Positions 1-6,058 of a stretch of DNA of 6,058 nucleotides are shown here, piece after piece. The stretch comes from Alphaproteobacteria bacterium (lineage in GTDB: Bacteria; Pseudomonadota; Alphaproteobacteria; SHVP01): assembly GCA_026421105.1 (NCBI GenBank), contig JAPKDI010000091.1, forward strand, positions 1 through 6,058. Direction: 5' to 3'. The notes under the pieces are model-generated. The model was not told the DNA's origin. It saw only the letters and a list, made by a program, of their open reading frames with translations, and did not search any database. The translations under genes were made by a program, and so were the position numbers. The number at the start of each line of letters is the position of its first letter. The stretch's first letter is position 1.

Positions 1-1240
1 GATCAACCAACTCGGCGTTTTTATCGAAATAGTCATGCACGGATTTGATGAGGTTCGCCGCCCGGGAATGCGGAACCAATGCGTGGATCGGCACCCAGCG
101 CTGACCTTCGGGACCAAGCATGCTGTTGGGTGGCACAAACGGCGTCGCCCGCATGACCTGGGGGAGACTGGCTTGAATCTCACGACCTTTCGCGTCGGTG
201 CATATCCCAGTTGCCTCCACGACGACGGAATTGACGGTCTTGGCGTCGTGGCCGTCGATTACCAAATGCACGGAATACTCAACACCTTCAAACATTCGCC
301 GACCACCGGCCGCAACTTTGGCCGCCCCTTTGACGCCGTCGATGATCGACTTGCCCGATCGCGCGACACCGGCCAACCGCTTGATGTCCGTAAGAAGGCC
401 TTCGCGTTTGAGGCGTTGGCCCTGGAGATAAGGATCGAACGCAAAACATTCGGCCGCCAAACTACGGCGGGAAACCTCGGACATGGCCGCAGTGACGCCG
501 TCGTAATCGTCAAACGCGAACGACAGATAGCGGGTCTCCGTCGGGAACGGAATGAGGCGCAAAACGACCTTGGTCTTGAACCCAAGCGCGCCCGCATCCG
601 AAAGGAAAATACCGGTTAGATCGGGGCCGTAGCTGCGAAAGAACGGGGATGGATTGAAGGGCGTTGCCCAAGAGCCGGTTTTCAGAATTCGGCCATCGGC
701 CAAGACAACTTCAAGGCCGAGACAACTGTCGGCTGCACTACCGTGGATGCCCGAACCGAAAAAGATGCTGTTCTGAGACATCGCACCACCAACGGTGGAA
801 TACATACCTGAGAGCGCTCCAAAGTAGGGTGCTCGAAGCCCCTTCTCCTTTAGCGCATCAAAGACTTGCAACCACGTGCAACCGCTTTCCACGACCGCAT
901 ACATATCTTCAGCGTTGATCTCGACAATGCGATTGAGACGCTGCAAATCAACAACGACCGACTTTGGCGTTATCGGCAAATAGGCATCGGTGTAAGAAAG
1001 GCCGCCACCGCGCGGGATGACCGCATAGCCTTCGCCGGACGCAGCTTTCGACGCTTCAGCCAATTCCTCAGGCGTGGACGGTTGAATGACGAAAGCGGCA
1101 GGTTCAGCTTCGCGAAACACGTCGCTTGAGAAGAATTGCCGATCCTCTAGATCCGTTAACACATGCTCGTTACCGAGCACTTGCTTCAAACGTGCCTCAA
1201 GGGCTGGATCAGGACTATCGGCTTCGGCAGCGTTGCTCAT
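1..1240 (-). CDS. FAD-binding oxidase/dehydrogenase, VAO/PCMH (FAD_binding_4) family, C-terminus cut by window edge
   Basis: A 413-codon open frame runs from ATG at 1240 off the left edge, so the C-terminus is missing. Residues about 45-230 form the FAD-binding PCMH-type domain. Visible motifs are the pyrophosphate loop PRGGGLSYT (77-85), VESGCTW (118-123 region), the Gly/His-rich stretch around GSGIHGSAADS (162-172) with LADGRIL after it, and DLTGIFLSDAGALGFKTK (207-224), which matches the family pattern DLTxLFxGSEGTLGIxTE. VPIHALVPHSRA (383-394) resembles the substrate-domain region of vanillyl-alcohol oxidase and p-cresol methylhydroxylase relatives. Such enzymes oxidise alcohols, hydroxy acids or alkylphenols through FAD. 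The residue that would show covalent flavin linkage in VAO/PCMH proteins lies past the edge. The start is supported by AGAGG five bases upstream (1246-1250). It is the last visible gene of the minus-strand block, 92 bp after the ligase. The family is secure; the substrate is unknown, and a glycolate/lactate oxidase-type role is an alternative. Confidence 0.9.
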   Translation of the reverse strand, partial: MSNAAEADSPDPALEARLKQVLGNEHVLTDLEDRQFFSSDVFREAEPAAFVIQPSTPEELAEASKAASGEGYAVIPRGGGLSYTDAYLPITPKSVVVDLQRLNRIVEINAEDMYAVVESGCTWLQVFDALKEKGLRAPYFGALSGMYSTVGGAMSQNSIFFGSGIHGSAADSCLGLEVVLADGRILKTGSWATPFNPSPFFRSYGPDLTGIFLSDAGALGFKTKVVLRLIPFPTETRYLSFAFDDYDGVTAAMSEVSRRSLAAECFAFDPYLQGQRLKREGLLTDIKRLAGVARSGKSIIDGVKGAAKVAAGGRRMFEGVEYSVHLVIDGHDAKTVNSVVVEATGICTDAKGREIQASLPQVMRATPFVPPNSMLGPEGQRWVPIHALVPHSRAANLIKSVHDYFDKNAELVD

Positions 1241-1299
1241 CACAGCCTCTTGTTTCGGACGAAGCGCTACGTCATAGGGTTTCGTTTAGGCGGCACTGG

Positions 1300-1331
1300 A
1301 AAAGCGAGATTATCGGGCCCAATCGTCTCGC
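1300..1331 (-). terminator. Weak hairpin plus T-run between ligase and oxidase (possible attenuator)
   Basis: Read on the minus strand, GCGAGA (1331-1326) is followed by its perfect complement TCTCGC (1309-1304) and then TTTT (1303-1300). The 28-bp element is an imperfect palindrome centred on GGGCCC, with mismatches inside. It starts one base after the ligase stop codon (1335-1333). Four Ts and an interrupted stem make a weak intrinsic terminator at best. Partial attenuation of the oxidase or an mRNA-processing hairpin is equally possible. Confidence 0.35.
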
Positions 1332-1332
1332 G

Positions 1333-2886
1333 TTACAGCGAGCCTTCACGCGCACGCTCCCGCAATTCGGTCTTGAGAATCTTCCCACCGGCATTGCGTG
1401 GCAGCACTTCCAGGTAGACGAAAGTTTTGGGAACCTTGTACTTGGCCAAATTTTTTCGGCAATATGAATCGAGGTCGGCGTCCGTCACATCTCCGCTCTT
1501 GACCACGATGGCCTTGACCGCCTCGCCCCATTCTTCGTCCGGCACACCGATAACGCTGGCTTCTGCCACGCTAGGGTGGGCGATAAGAACTTCTTCAATC
1601 TCGCGCGGGAATACATTCACCCCGCCGGAAATGATCATGTCCGTCTTTCGATCCACCAGATAGAGGTAGCCTTCATCATCGTGACGTCCCATGTCGCCAA
1701 CGGTGCACCAGCCGTCGTCGGTTATCGCTTCCGCGGTTGCCTCGGGGTTTTCCCAGTAGCCATTAAACAGAAGGGGTGATCGGCAAAACAACTCTCCGAC
1801 ATCGCCCTGGGCAACCTCGGCGCCCTCTTCATCGCGCAGGGAGACCTCAACTGTCGCGTAAGGCAGACCGACGCATTGCTGTTTGCGGAGTTGATCAGGG
1901 GGACGCAGGCTCGTAACAAAGCCCCCCTCGGTCGACCCGTATGTCTCGTGAAGCAACCCTTCGCCGAAGTAGTCGACAATCTTTTCTTTTGTGTCCTGCA
2001 AGAGAGGCGCAGCGTTCGAAATGATGGCCCGCAATGTGGTCGGGCGGTGCTTGTCTAGAATCTTCTTCTCCAACCCAAACATCCGGTGAAAGTGAGTCGG
2101 GACAAAGAACGTATTTGTTAGGTTCATTTCAGAGATCTTGCGCAACACCACCTCGGGGTCGTATTTGGGCAGTATCTCGCAGAACCCGCCAAAAAAGATC
2201 GGCGCCATCGCGAAGGCAAATCCCGCACCGTGGAACAACGGTGCCAACGCCAATGCACGATCATCCGGCCCATAGCAGCCAAACTCGACCCCCATGGTGT
2301 AGAACGCCATCGTCCGCGAGCGATGCGATAGAAGACAGCCCTTCGGCTTGCCCGTCGTTCCGGACGTGTAGGGGATGCAAAAGACATCCCAGTCCTCCAG
2401 CTCAACGTTTGGTGTGTCGGGTTTGGCAGCGGCAATCCAGTCGTCGTAGTCCTTGCCAATGACGATGATGCGTTCCACCGTATCGAGCTTGGCCGCGCGC
2501 GCAATTTCCTCAACGCTTTCGTGCACGAAAAGAACCTTCGCGCCAGAATCATTGCAAATATGCTCAACCTCAGGCGGGGTGACCGACGGAGGCACCATTG
2601 CCGGCGCGACGCCAGCATCAGAGAGACCTGCAACAATCTCAATAAACTCGATGCAATTCGGTGAAAACAGGGCGGCGTGATCGCCCTTTTTCAAGCCTAG
2701 GTCGTGGATCGCTGCGGTCGCCACTCGGTTGAACCGCTCGATAAGCGTGGTGTAGGTAAATTCGCGCGGTCCTTGAGCCAACGCGACTTTGTTCGGCGTG
2801 CGCCGTGCGGACGACCGTACGCCGGTTGAGAGCAGAATGGGCCGGTGGTTGTCAGGGCGCCCTGGTATCTGGACGTTAGGCGACAT
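1333..2886 (-). CDS. AMP-dependent acyl-CoA synthetase/ligase (ANL superfamily)
   Basis: A 517-residue adenylate-forming enzyme that would activate a carboxylic acid with ATP and load it on CoA. All core motifs are present: the A3 P-loop YTSGTTGKPKG (173-183), A5 YGSTEG (316-321), A7 TVGD (395-398), the A8 hinge DRKTDMIISGG (412-422), and A10 PRNAGGK with the catalytic lysine at K502. It is therefore full length and probably active. I prefer ATG at 2886 over the in-frame ATG at 2943, because the protein then begins in the usual place ahead of the conserved RRTPNKVAL region (28-36). This start overlaps the preceding cysteine hydrolase by 11 bp, which suggests translational coupling. Substrate-pocket residues cannot be read with confidence, so aryl, short- or medium-chain fatty acids and dicarboxylic acids all remain possible. 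In this cluster it probably activates a pathway acid for further breakdown. Confidence 0.93.
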   Translation of the reverse strand: MSPNVQIPGRPDNHRPILLSTGVRSSARRTPNKVALAQGPREFTYTTLIERFNRVATAAIHDLGLKKGDHAALFSPNCIEFIEIVAGLSDAGVAPAMVPPSVTPPEVEHICNDSGAKVLFVHESVEEIARAAKLDTVERIIVIGKDYDDWIAAAKPDTPNVELEDWDVFCIPYTSGTTGKPKGCLLSHRSRTMAFYTMGVEFGCYGPDDRALALAPLFHGAGFAFAMAPIFFGGFCEILPKYDPEVVLRKISEMNLTNTFFVPTHFHRMFGLEKKILDKHRPTTLRAIISNAAPLLQDTKEKIVDYFGEGLLHETYGSTEGGFVTSLRPPDQLRKQQCVGLPYATVEVSLRDEEGAEVAQGDVGELFCRSPLLFNGYWENPEATAEAITDDGWCTVGDMGRHDDEGYLYLVDRKTDMIISGGVNVFPREIEEVLIAHPSVAEASVIGVPDEEWGEAVKAIVVKSGDVTDADLDSYCRKNLAKYKVPKTFVYLEVLPRNAGGKILKTELRERAREGSL

Positions 2887-3505
2887 TACTGAGTTCGACC
2901 TTCCATGATTCGAGCACTTCATCGCCCGTAAGGACCCGCCCAAAGAAAAATCCCATGGTCGTCAGCGCAACCTCGGCCCGGTCGTCGTCGATTTCACCGA
3001 CTGCATCGCTAACGACAAAACAGCGAAAGTCGCGCTGGCTCGCATCACGAACCGTCGTTTCAACGCACATATTGGTCGTGACACCACAGAACACGAGGCT
3101 TCTAATCTTCATGGCGGCCAACACGGACTCAAGCTGCGTTGAATAGAAGGCACTCGGCCGGTTTTTCTGGACCACCATATCGCCGGGTTCCGGCGTAAGA
3201 CTATCAATGATCTCAGCATCCCAACTGCCCAGTTCGCACAAGCCGACATCTTTCAGGCCTGGCATGATCTCGTTGACGATAAATCCGCCGTCCTTGAAGT
3301 CGGATTGATATACGTACTGCGTATAAATCACCGGTACGCCGGCCTGGCGCGCTGCAGCGACCATGCGCTTACACCCCGGTTCAGCCGCTGCCAGTCGCTC
3401 ATAGGGAAAGCCGAGTTTCTCGATCTTACCGCCAGAGCGGCAGTAGCTGTTTTGCATATCCACGACGATAAGGGCTGTTTTGTCGCGTCCCAATTCCATT
3501 GTCAT
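2876..3505 (-). CDS. Isochorismatase-family cysteine hydrolase, second copy
   Basis: A complete 209-residue isochorismatase-fold hydrolase. The catalytic triad is visible: D16 in VVDMQN, K114 in KNRPSAF and the nucleophile C147 in GVTTNMCVET. The VTT segment ahead of the cysteine matches the usual cis-peptide/oxyanion-hole region. The TVRDASQRDF stretch (151-160) is typical of the RutB, N-carbamoylsarcosine amidase and biuret hydrolase-like branch, whose members cleave amide or carbamoyl C-N bonds. A true isochorismatase is unlikely, since nothing nearby points to siderophore synthesis. ATG at 3505 is chosen because GGGAG (3517-3513) lies seven bases upstream; the next ATG, two codons in, would be too far. 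The gene follows its paralogue after 11 bp, and its Shine-Dalgarno shares one base with that gene's stop codon. By hand alignment the two are identical at about 118 of 209 positions (56%) with no gaps. The substrate is unknown. Confidence 0.92.
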   Translation of the reverse strand: MTMELGRDKTALIVVDMQNSYCRSGGKIEKLGFPYERLAAAEPGCKRMVAAARQAGVPVIYTQYVYQSDFKDGGFIVNEIMPGLKDVGLCELGSWDAEIIDSLTPEPGDMVVQKNRPSAFYSTQLESVLAAMKIRSLVFCGVTTNMCVETTVRDASQRDFRCFVVSDAVGEIDDDRAEVALTTMGFFFGRVLTGDEVLESWKVELSNVA

Positions 3506-3516
3506 GATTATTCTCC

Positions 3517-4146
3517 CTAAGCCGCGTTACTCAGTTCGACACCCCATTCGTCGAGCACATCGTTGACGTTCATCACTCGGGCAAAAAGGTATTCCATTGC
3601 CTTCAAAGAAGTCTGGCCACGGAAGTCGTCAACTTCACCCACCGCATCGCGAACCACAAAAGTCCGGAAATCGCGTTGCGACGCGTCGCGGACGGTTGTC
3701 TCGACGCAGATATTTGTCGTCACGCCGCAAACCACGACATTCTCAATCTGTTGCGAACGAAGATACGACTCGAGACGTGTGGCATAGAATGAGCTCGGTC
3801 GATTCTTGTCTATAATGATGTCGGAGTCTTCCCGCTTCATGTCAGGGTGAATCTCTGAATCCCACGTTCCAGCAACGCAAAGGTTCACTTCCTTTAGGCC
3901 AGGCATGATCTCTTCCATCTGAACGCCGCCATCCCGAAAATCCGGTTCGTAGACATAGCGGGTCCAAAAAACGGGGACGTCAGCCTTGCGCGCGCCCGCA
4001 ACGAGACGCTGTACACCGGGCGATGCAACGGCGAGTTTTTCCCAATCAAAGCCTAATTGGGCCATCGACCCCTTTCCGTCGATGAAACCGTTCTGCATGT
4101 CCACAACGATAAGGGCGCAGTTTTCTTTTCTGAGTTCAATCGTCAT
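3517..4146 (-). CDS. Isochorismatase-family cysteine hydrolase, first copy
   Basis: A complete 209-residue paralogue of the next gene, with the triad at identical positions: D16 (VVDMQN), K114 (KNRPSSF) and C147 (GVTTNICVET). Both copies end in a near-identical ELSN(V/A)A. Differences cluster at residues 21-30 (YCRSGGKIEK versus FIDGKGSMAQ), 98-112 and 171-200, regions that could shape substrate access or subunit contacts. As a family, RutB- and carbamoylsarcosine amidase-like proteins hydrolyse amides, carbamates or ureido acids in the cytoplasm; I see no signal peptide. A strong GGGAGG (4157-4152) five bases before ATG fixes the start. The gap to the upstream amidohydrolase is 24 bp, so co-transcription is very likely. 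Both copies keep all catalytic residues, so neither looks like a decaying duplicate. They may form a heteromer or act on two successive or related substrates, but that is inference. Confidence 0.92.
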   Translation of the reverse strand: MTIELRKENCALIVVDMQNGFIDGKGSMAQLGFDWEKLAVASPGVQRLVAGARKADVPVFWTRYVYEPDFRDGGVQMEEIMPGLKEVNLCVAGTWDSEIHPDMKREDSDIIIDKNRPSSFYATRLESYLRSQQIENVVVCGVTTNICVETTVRDASQRDFRTFVVRDAVGEVDDFRGQTSLKAMEYLFARVMNVNDVLDEWGVELSNAA

Positions 4147-4170
4147 CGCGGCCTCCCTCGAGGTTTCGGA

Positions 4171-5133
4171 TCAGCTAGCCTTGCGCTTTTTTGCAGGTTT
4201 GCGCGCAGCTGGCTTCGCTTTCGATGTCCGCTTCCGCACGGTCGCACTCAACCGTCGGAGCGATTTCATTTTTGAGCGCTCGTCGAGTTTGAAGATGCGG
4301 ATCGCGTTGTCACGCATGATCTGTTGGTACGACTCCGGCTTGAAATTGAGATCGCCGACCTCCCGCACCGCGCGGATGGGATCAATCACTGGCCAATCTG
4401 TGCCGAACAGGAACTTATGCGAACCGTAGCTATTGGCGTAATGCACCATTTGCTTGGGCCAATGTTTGGGTGCGTAGGCATCGCCACCAATAAAAATATT
4501 TTCGTGTTTCCACGCCATCGAGATCATCTCGTCGGTCCATGGCACACCCAAATGGATGCCCAACAACTTGAGTTCTGGATAGAGGATTGAGACACGGTCG
4601 AGACTGATTGGACGACCCACCGACGGTAGCCGCCGATCACGTTGGTAAACCAAATTGTGGCCGACCTGCATCATGATTGGAATGTCGAGTTCGATGCACT
4701 TGGCATAAATTGGAAAGACGTACCCGTGATCTGGTGGCAGATCGAACCAGTGCGGATAGTAATGCGCGCCGACAAATCCCAGCTCGTTGACCGCATATTC
4801 CAGTTCCGCAAGCTGCTTCATCCCGAGCGTCGGGTCGACGCCAGCGAGGCCTGAAAAGCGATCAGGGTAGCGCTGGCACACCTGATGTACGCGCTCGTAG
4901 GAAATGTGGAAGGAGCCCTTAACGTTCATGTCGCCTGCACGTGTCGCGATCAGGAGGGCGTGTTCGATGCCAGCGGCATCCATCATTCGCAAATATTCGG
5001 GGACCCCGATGCCTTTGCGCATCTTAGGGCTCATCCGGACTTGTTTCTTGAAGTGATTGTCGATCCCGGTTTGATCGTTACGCACTTCGACTGGCGTATA
5101 GAGATTACAGACGATATCTATGTGGCCCGACAT
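4171..5133 (-). CDS. Amidohydrolase-2 family protein lacking the N-terminal HxH, with basic C-terminal tail
   Basis: A 320-residue TIM-barrel protein of the amidohydrolase-2 family, which includes ACMSD, gamma-resorcylate decarboxylase and lactonases. Three expected active-site elements are visible: H159 in MMQVGHN, H194 in LGIHLGVPW and D246 in FGTDWP. DAYAPKHWP (218-226) and the ending DNAIRIFKLD (275-284) also fit. The first-strand DxHxH signature is replaced by D6-I-V8-C-N10, so both metal-binding histidines are absent and the metal site is altered or lost. After about residue 285, where most family members end, there is a 35-residue tail with 16 Lys/Arg and no acidic residue. The start at 5133 has purine-rich GGAAGGGGAGG just upstream. 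It is the first gene of the minus-strand block and faces ubiD across 161 bp. A C-C lyase/decarboxylase or hydrolase role is inferred from fold only; the family is secure, the activity is not. Confidence 0.88.
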   Translation of the reverse strand: MSGHIDIVCNLYTPVEVRNDQTGIDNHFKKQVRMSPKMRKGIGVPEYLRMMDAAGIEHALLIATRAGDMNVKGSFHISYERVHQVCQRYPDRFSGLAGVDPTLGMKQLAELEYAVNELGFVGAHYYPHWFDLPPDHGYVFPIYAKCIELDIPIMMQVGHNLVYQRDRRLPSVGRPISLDRVSILYPELKLLGIHLGVPWTDEMISMAWKHENIFIGGDAYAPKHWPKQMVHYANSYGSHKFLFGTDWPVIDPIRAVREVGDLNFKPESYQQIMRDNAIRIFKLDERSKMKSLRRLSATVRKRTSKAKPAARKPAKKRKAS

Positions 5134-5135
5134 GC

Positions 5136-5146
5136 CCTCCCCTTCC
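5136..5146 (-). promoter_or_regulatory. Ribosome binding site of the amidohydrolase
   Basis: On the minus strand the purine run GGAAGGGGAGG ends two bases before the ATG at 5133. It offers GGAAGG at seven bases' spacing and GGAGG at two. It supports 5133 as the start of the first gene of the block. Confidence 0.6.
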
Positions 5147-5176
5147 TATGCTTGCCCGGTTTGCGTCCCGGAACGT

Positions 5177-5204
5177 GTTAGTTATTGTTCTGCATAATTC
5201 TAAC
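5177..5204. repeat. Imperfect inverted repeat, candidate operator
   Basis: GTTAG (5177-5181) and CTAAC (5200-5204) are perfect inverted arms. TTAT inside the left arm and ATAA inside the right extend the symmetry if a 2-base offset is allowed. The element lies in the AT-rich part of the divergent region, where a transcription factor could control both sides. The arms are short, so chance is a real possibility. Confidence 0.3.
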
Positions 5205-5294
5205 GGGTACACGGGCGGCAGGCAACGCAGTCCAGCTTGCTCCGGCGGCCCGATATGACAGAATAACTTTACTTTTCTCGGACACTCGGAACTC

Positions 5295-6058
5295 ATGAGC
5301 GACCTGCGAACCTTTCTCGACGAAGAGGCGGCCCATGTATGGCGGCCGGCTGGTGCAGTCTCTTTGACACAAGAAATTACGGCGCTCCAACAGGCGCTCG
5401 ACGCGCGCCAGCAATATCCAATTATCGAGATCACGCAGCCCAAGGCCGCCGACGGGTCCATCAATCCAATCCCAGTTGTTTGCAACCTCACTGCAAGTCG
5501 TGAACTCACGGCACGCGCGTTGGGTGTCCAGGACCACCGCGATTTTGCGGCAACTTATGCCCAACGCACTGCAAACCCGATTGCGCCAGTAACCGTCCAG
5601 CGCGACGCCGCGCCGGTCCAGCAACTTGTCTTGCAAGGTGAGGAAGCCTCACTGTTGGACTTGCCAGTCTTGACGCAACACGCTCTCGACCCTGGGCCGT
5701 ATCTCACGGCGGCGCACGCCACGACATACGACCCAGAGACAGGCGTCGATAACACGGCCATCCAGCGTTGCTGGGTCAAAGAACCGCGGCGAATGTCCTA
5801 TTACCCCTACCCCGCGTCACACAACACGCGCAATTTGCGAAAGTTCTGGACCAAGGGCGAACCCTGCCCAGTGGCGTTTTGGATTGGCCACCACCCCAAG
5901 GTCTTACTCGGCACTCAGGCCAAGCTTTCGTATCCCGAAAGTCATTGGTCAGCATGCGGCGGTCTTTTGGGAGAACCGCTGCGCCTCGTGCCGAGCATTA
6001 CCCACGGCGACAAGATCATGGTGCCGGCTGACGCTGAGATCGTGATCGAAGGCTGGGC
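5295..6058 (+). CDS. UbiD-family prenyl-FMN-dependent decarboxylase, C-terminus cut by window edge
   Basis: An open frame of 254 codons starts at ATG 5295 and runs off the right edge, roughly half of a usual UbiD protein. The N-terminus MSDLRTFLDE and the segment PIPVVCNLTASRELTARALG (58-77) are typical of the family. By alignment from memory with fungal Fdc1, N153, H176 and E215 correspond to the metal ligands N168, H191 and E233, and R158 to the catalytic R173; the spacings N to R (5) and R to H (18) are identical. VPADAEIVIEG (243-253) is another family hallmark. The EGPFGE-type segment with the catalytic glutamates lies beyond the window. These enzymes use prenylated FMN, made by UbiX, to decarboxylate or carboxylate aromatic, heteroaromatic or alpha,beta-unsaturated acids. 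Ubiquinone synthesis is unlikely given the catabolic neighbours, so no ubiD symbol is assigned. The Shine-Dalgarno is weak (GGA at 5288-5290). Confidence 0.92.
   Translation, partial: MSDLRTFLDEEAAHVWRPAGAVSLTQEITALQQALDARQQYPIIEITQPKAADGSINPIPVVCNLTASRELTARALGVQDHRDFAATYAQRTANPIAPVTVQRDAAPVQQLVLQGEEASLLDLPVLTQHALDPGPYLTAAHATTYDPETGVDNTAIQRCWVKEPRRMSYYPYPASHNTRNLRKFWTKGEPCPVAFWIGHHPKVLLGTQAKLSYPESHWSACGGLLGEPLRLVPSITHGDKIMVPADAEIVIEGW

Larger units (their letters stand above)
5134..5294. promoter_or_regulatory. Divergent intergenic region between amidohydrolase operon and ubiD
   Basis: The 161 bp lies between two divergent start codons, so it should hold promoters for both the five-gene minus-strand block and the plus-strand decarboxylase. 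An AT-rich island lies at about 5176-5204, and a second AT-rich stretch at 5253-5277 precedes ubiD. A weak plus-strand promoter candidate is TTGCTC (5237-5242), a 16-bp spacer and CAGAAT (5259-5264). I found no convincing sigma-70 match for the minus strand. No regulator gene is visible in the window. Confidence 0.6.

Noticed and set aside
35..619. Open frame of 194 codons on the plus strand
   Set aside because: It lies opposite the FAD oxidase, whose minus-strand reading gives family motifs throughout; the plus-strand product has no recognisable domain.
2034..2462. Open frame of 142 codons on the plus strand
   Set aside because: It is antisense to the core of the CoA ligase, which includes the P-loop motif, and its composition is Ser/Arg/Pro-rich as expected of a shadow frame.
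2887..2943. Longer ligase start at ATG 2943, adding 19 residues
   Set aside because: It would extend the overlap with the cysteine hydrolase to 68 bp, and the added residues (MGGSLRAMKCSNHGRSNSV) do not look like a family N-terminus. ATG 2886 fits better.
2876..4146. Tandem hydrolase genes as a possible assembly artefact or recent repeat
   Set aside because: The copies differ at about 44% of amino acids, have distinct Shine-Dalgarno regions and are separated by a normal 11-bp junction, so this is an old duplication.
3517..4146. Annotation as a true isochorismatase of siderophore synthesis
   Set aside because: No isochorismate synthase, 2,3-dihydroxybenzoate dehydrogenase or peptide synthetase is present; the ligase is a stand-alone CoA-type enzyme and the sequence resembles RutB/carbamoylsarcosine amidase-like hydrolases more.
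5178..5636. Open frame of 152 codons on the minus strand, antisense to the start of the UbiD gene and reaching into the divergent region
   Set aside because: It overlaps a clearly recognisable UbiD coding sequence, its protein has no recognisable motif, and the amidohydrolase start lies just downstream. It is an antisense shadow.

Overview
The window looks like a piece of a bacterial chromosome, probably from a proteobacterium and possibly an alphaproteobacterium. The basis is moderately high GC, good Shine-Dalgarno sequences, tightly packed genes and the gene families present; no rRNA, tRNA or phylogenetic marker is available to settle it. There are six protein-coding genes, two of them cut by the window edges. 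I saw no RNA gene, insertion sequence, CRISPR array or phage feature.

Layout: five genes on the minus strand form a compact operon-like block, read from about 5133 down to position 1. In transcription order they are an amidohydrolase-2 family protein (5133-4171), two tandem isochorismatase-fold cysteine hydrolases (4146-3517 and 3505-2876), an AMP-dependent acyl-CoA synthetase/ligase (2886-1333, overlapping the gene before it by 11 bp) and a VAO/PCMH-type FAD-linked oxidase (1240 to beyond the left edge). A 161-bp divergent intergenic region (5134-5294) separates this block from a plus-strand UbiD-family decarboxylase (5295 to beyond the right edge). A weak hairpin followed by four Ts sits between the ligase and the oxidase.

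Function: an FAD oxidase, a CoA ligase, two C-N hydrolase-like enzymes, an amidohydrolase of the ACMSD/resorcylate decarboxylase fold and a prenyl-FMN decarboxylase together suggest a catabolic cluster for an organic acid, most likely aromatic or heteroaromatic and perhaps nitrogen-containing. The enzyme families are clear, but the substrate and the order of steps are not. The points most worth a second look are the amidohydrolase, which lacks the N-terminal HxH metal motif and carries a strongly basic Lys/Arg/Ala/Pro tail; the retained, diverged pair of cysteine hydrolases; and the combination of families, which I cannot match to a described pathway.
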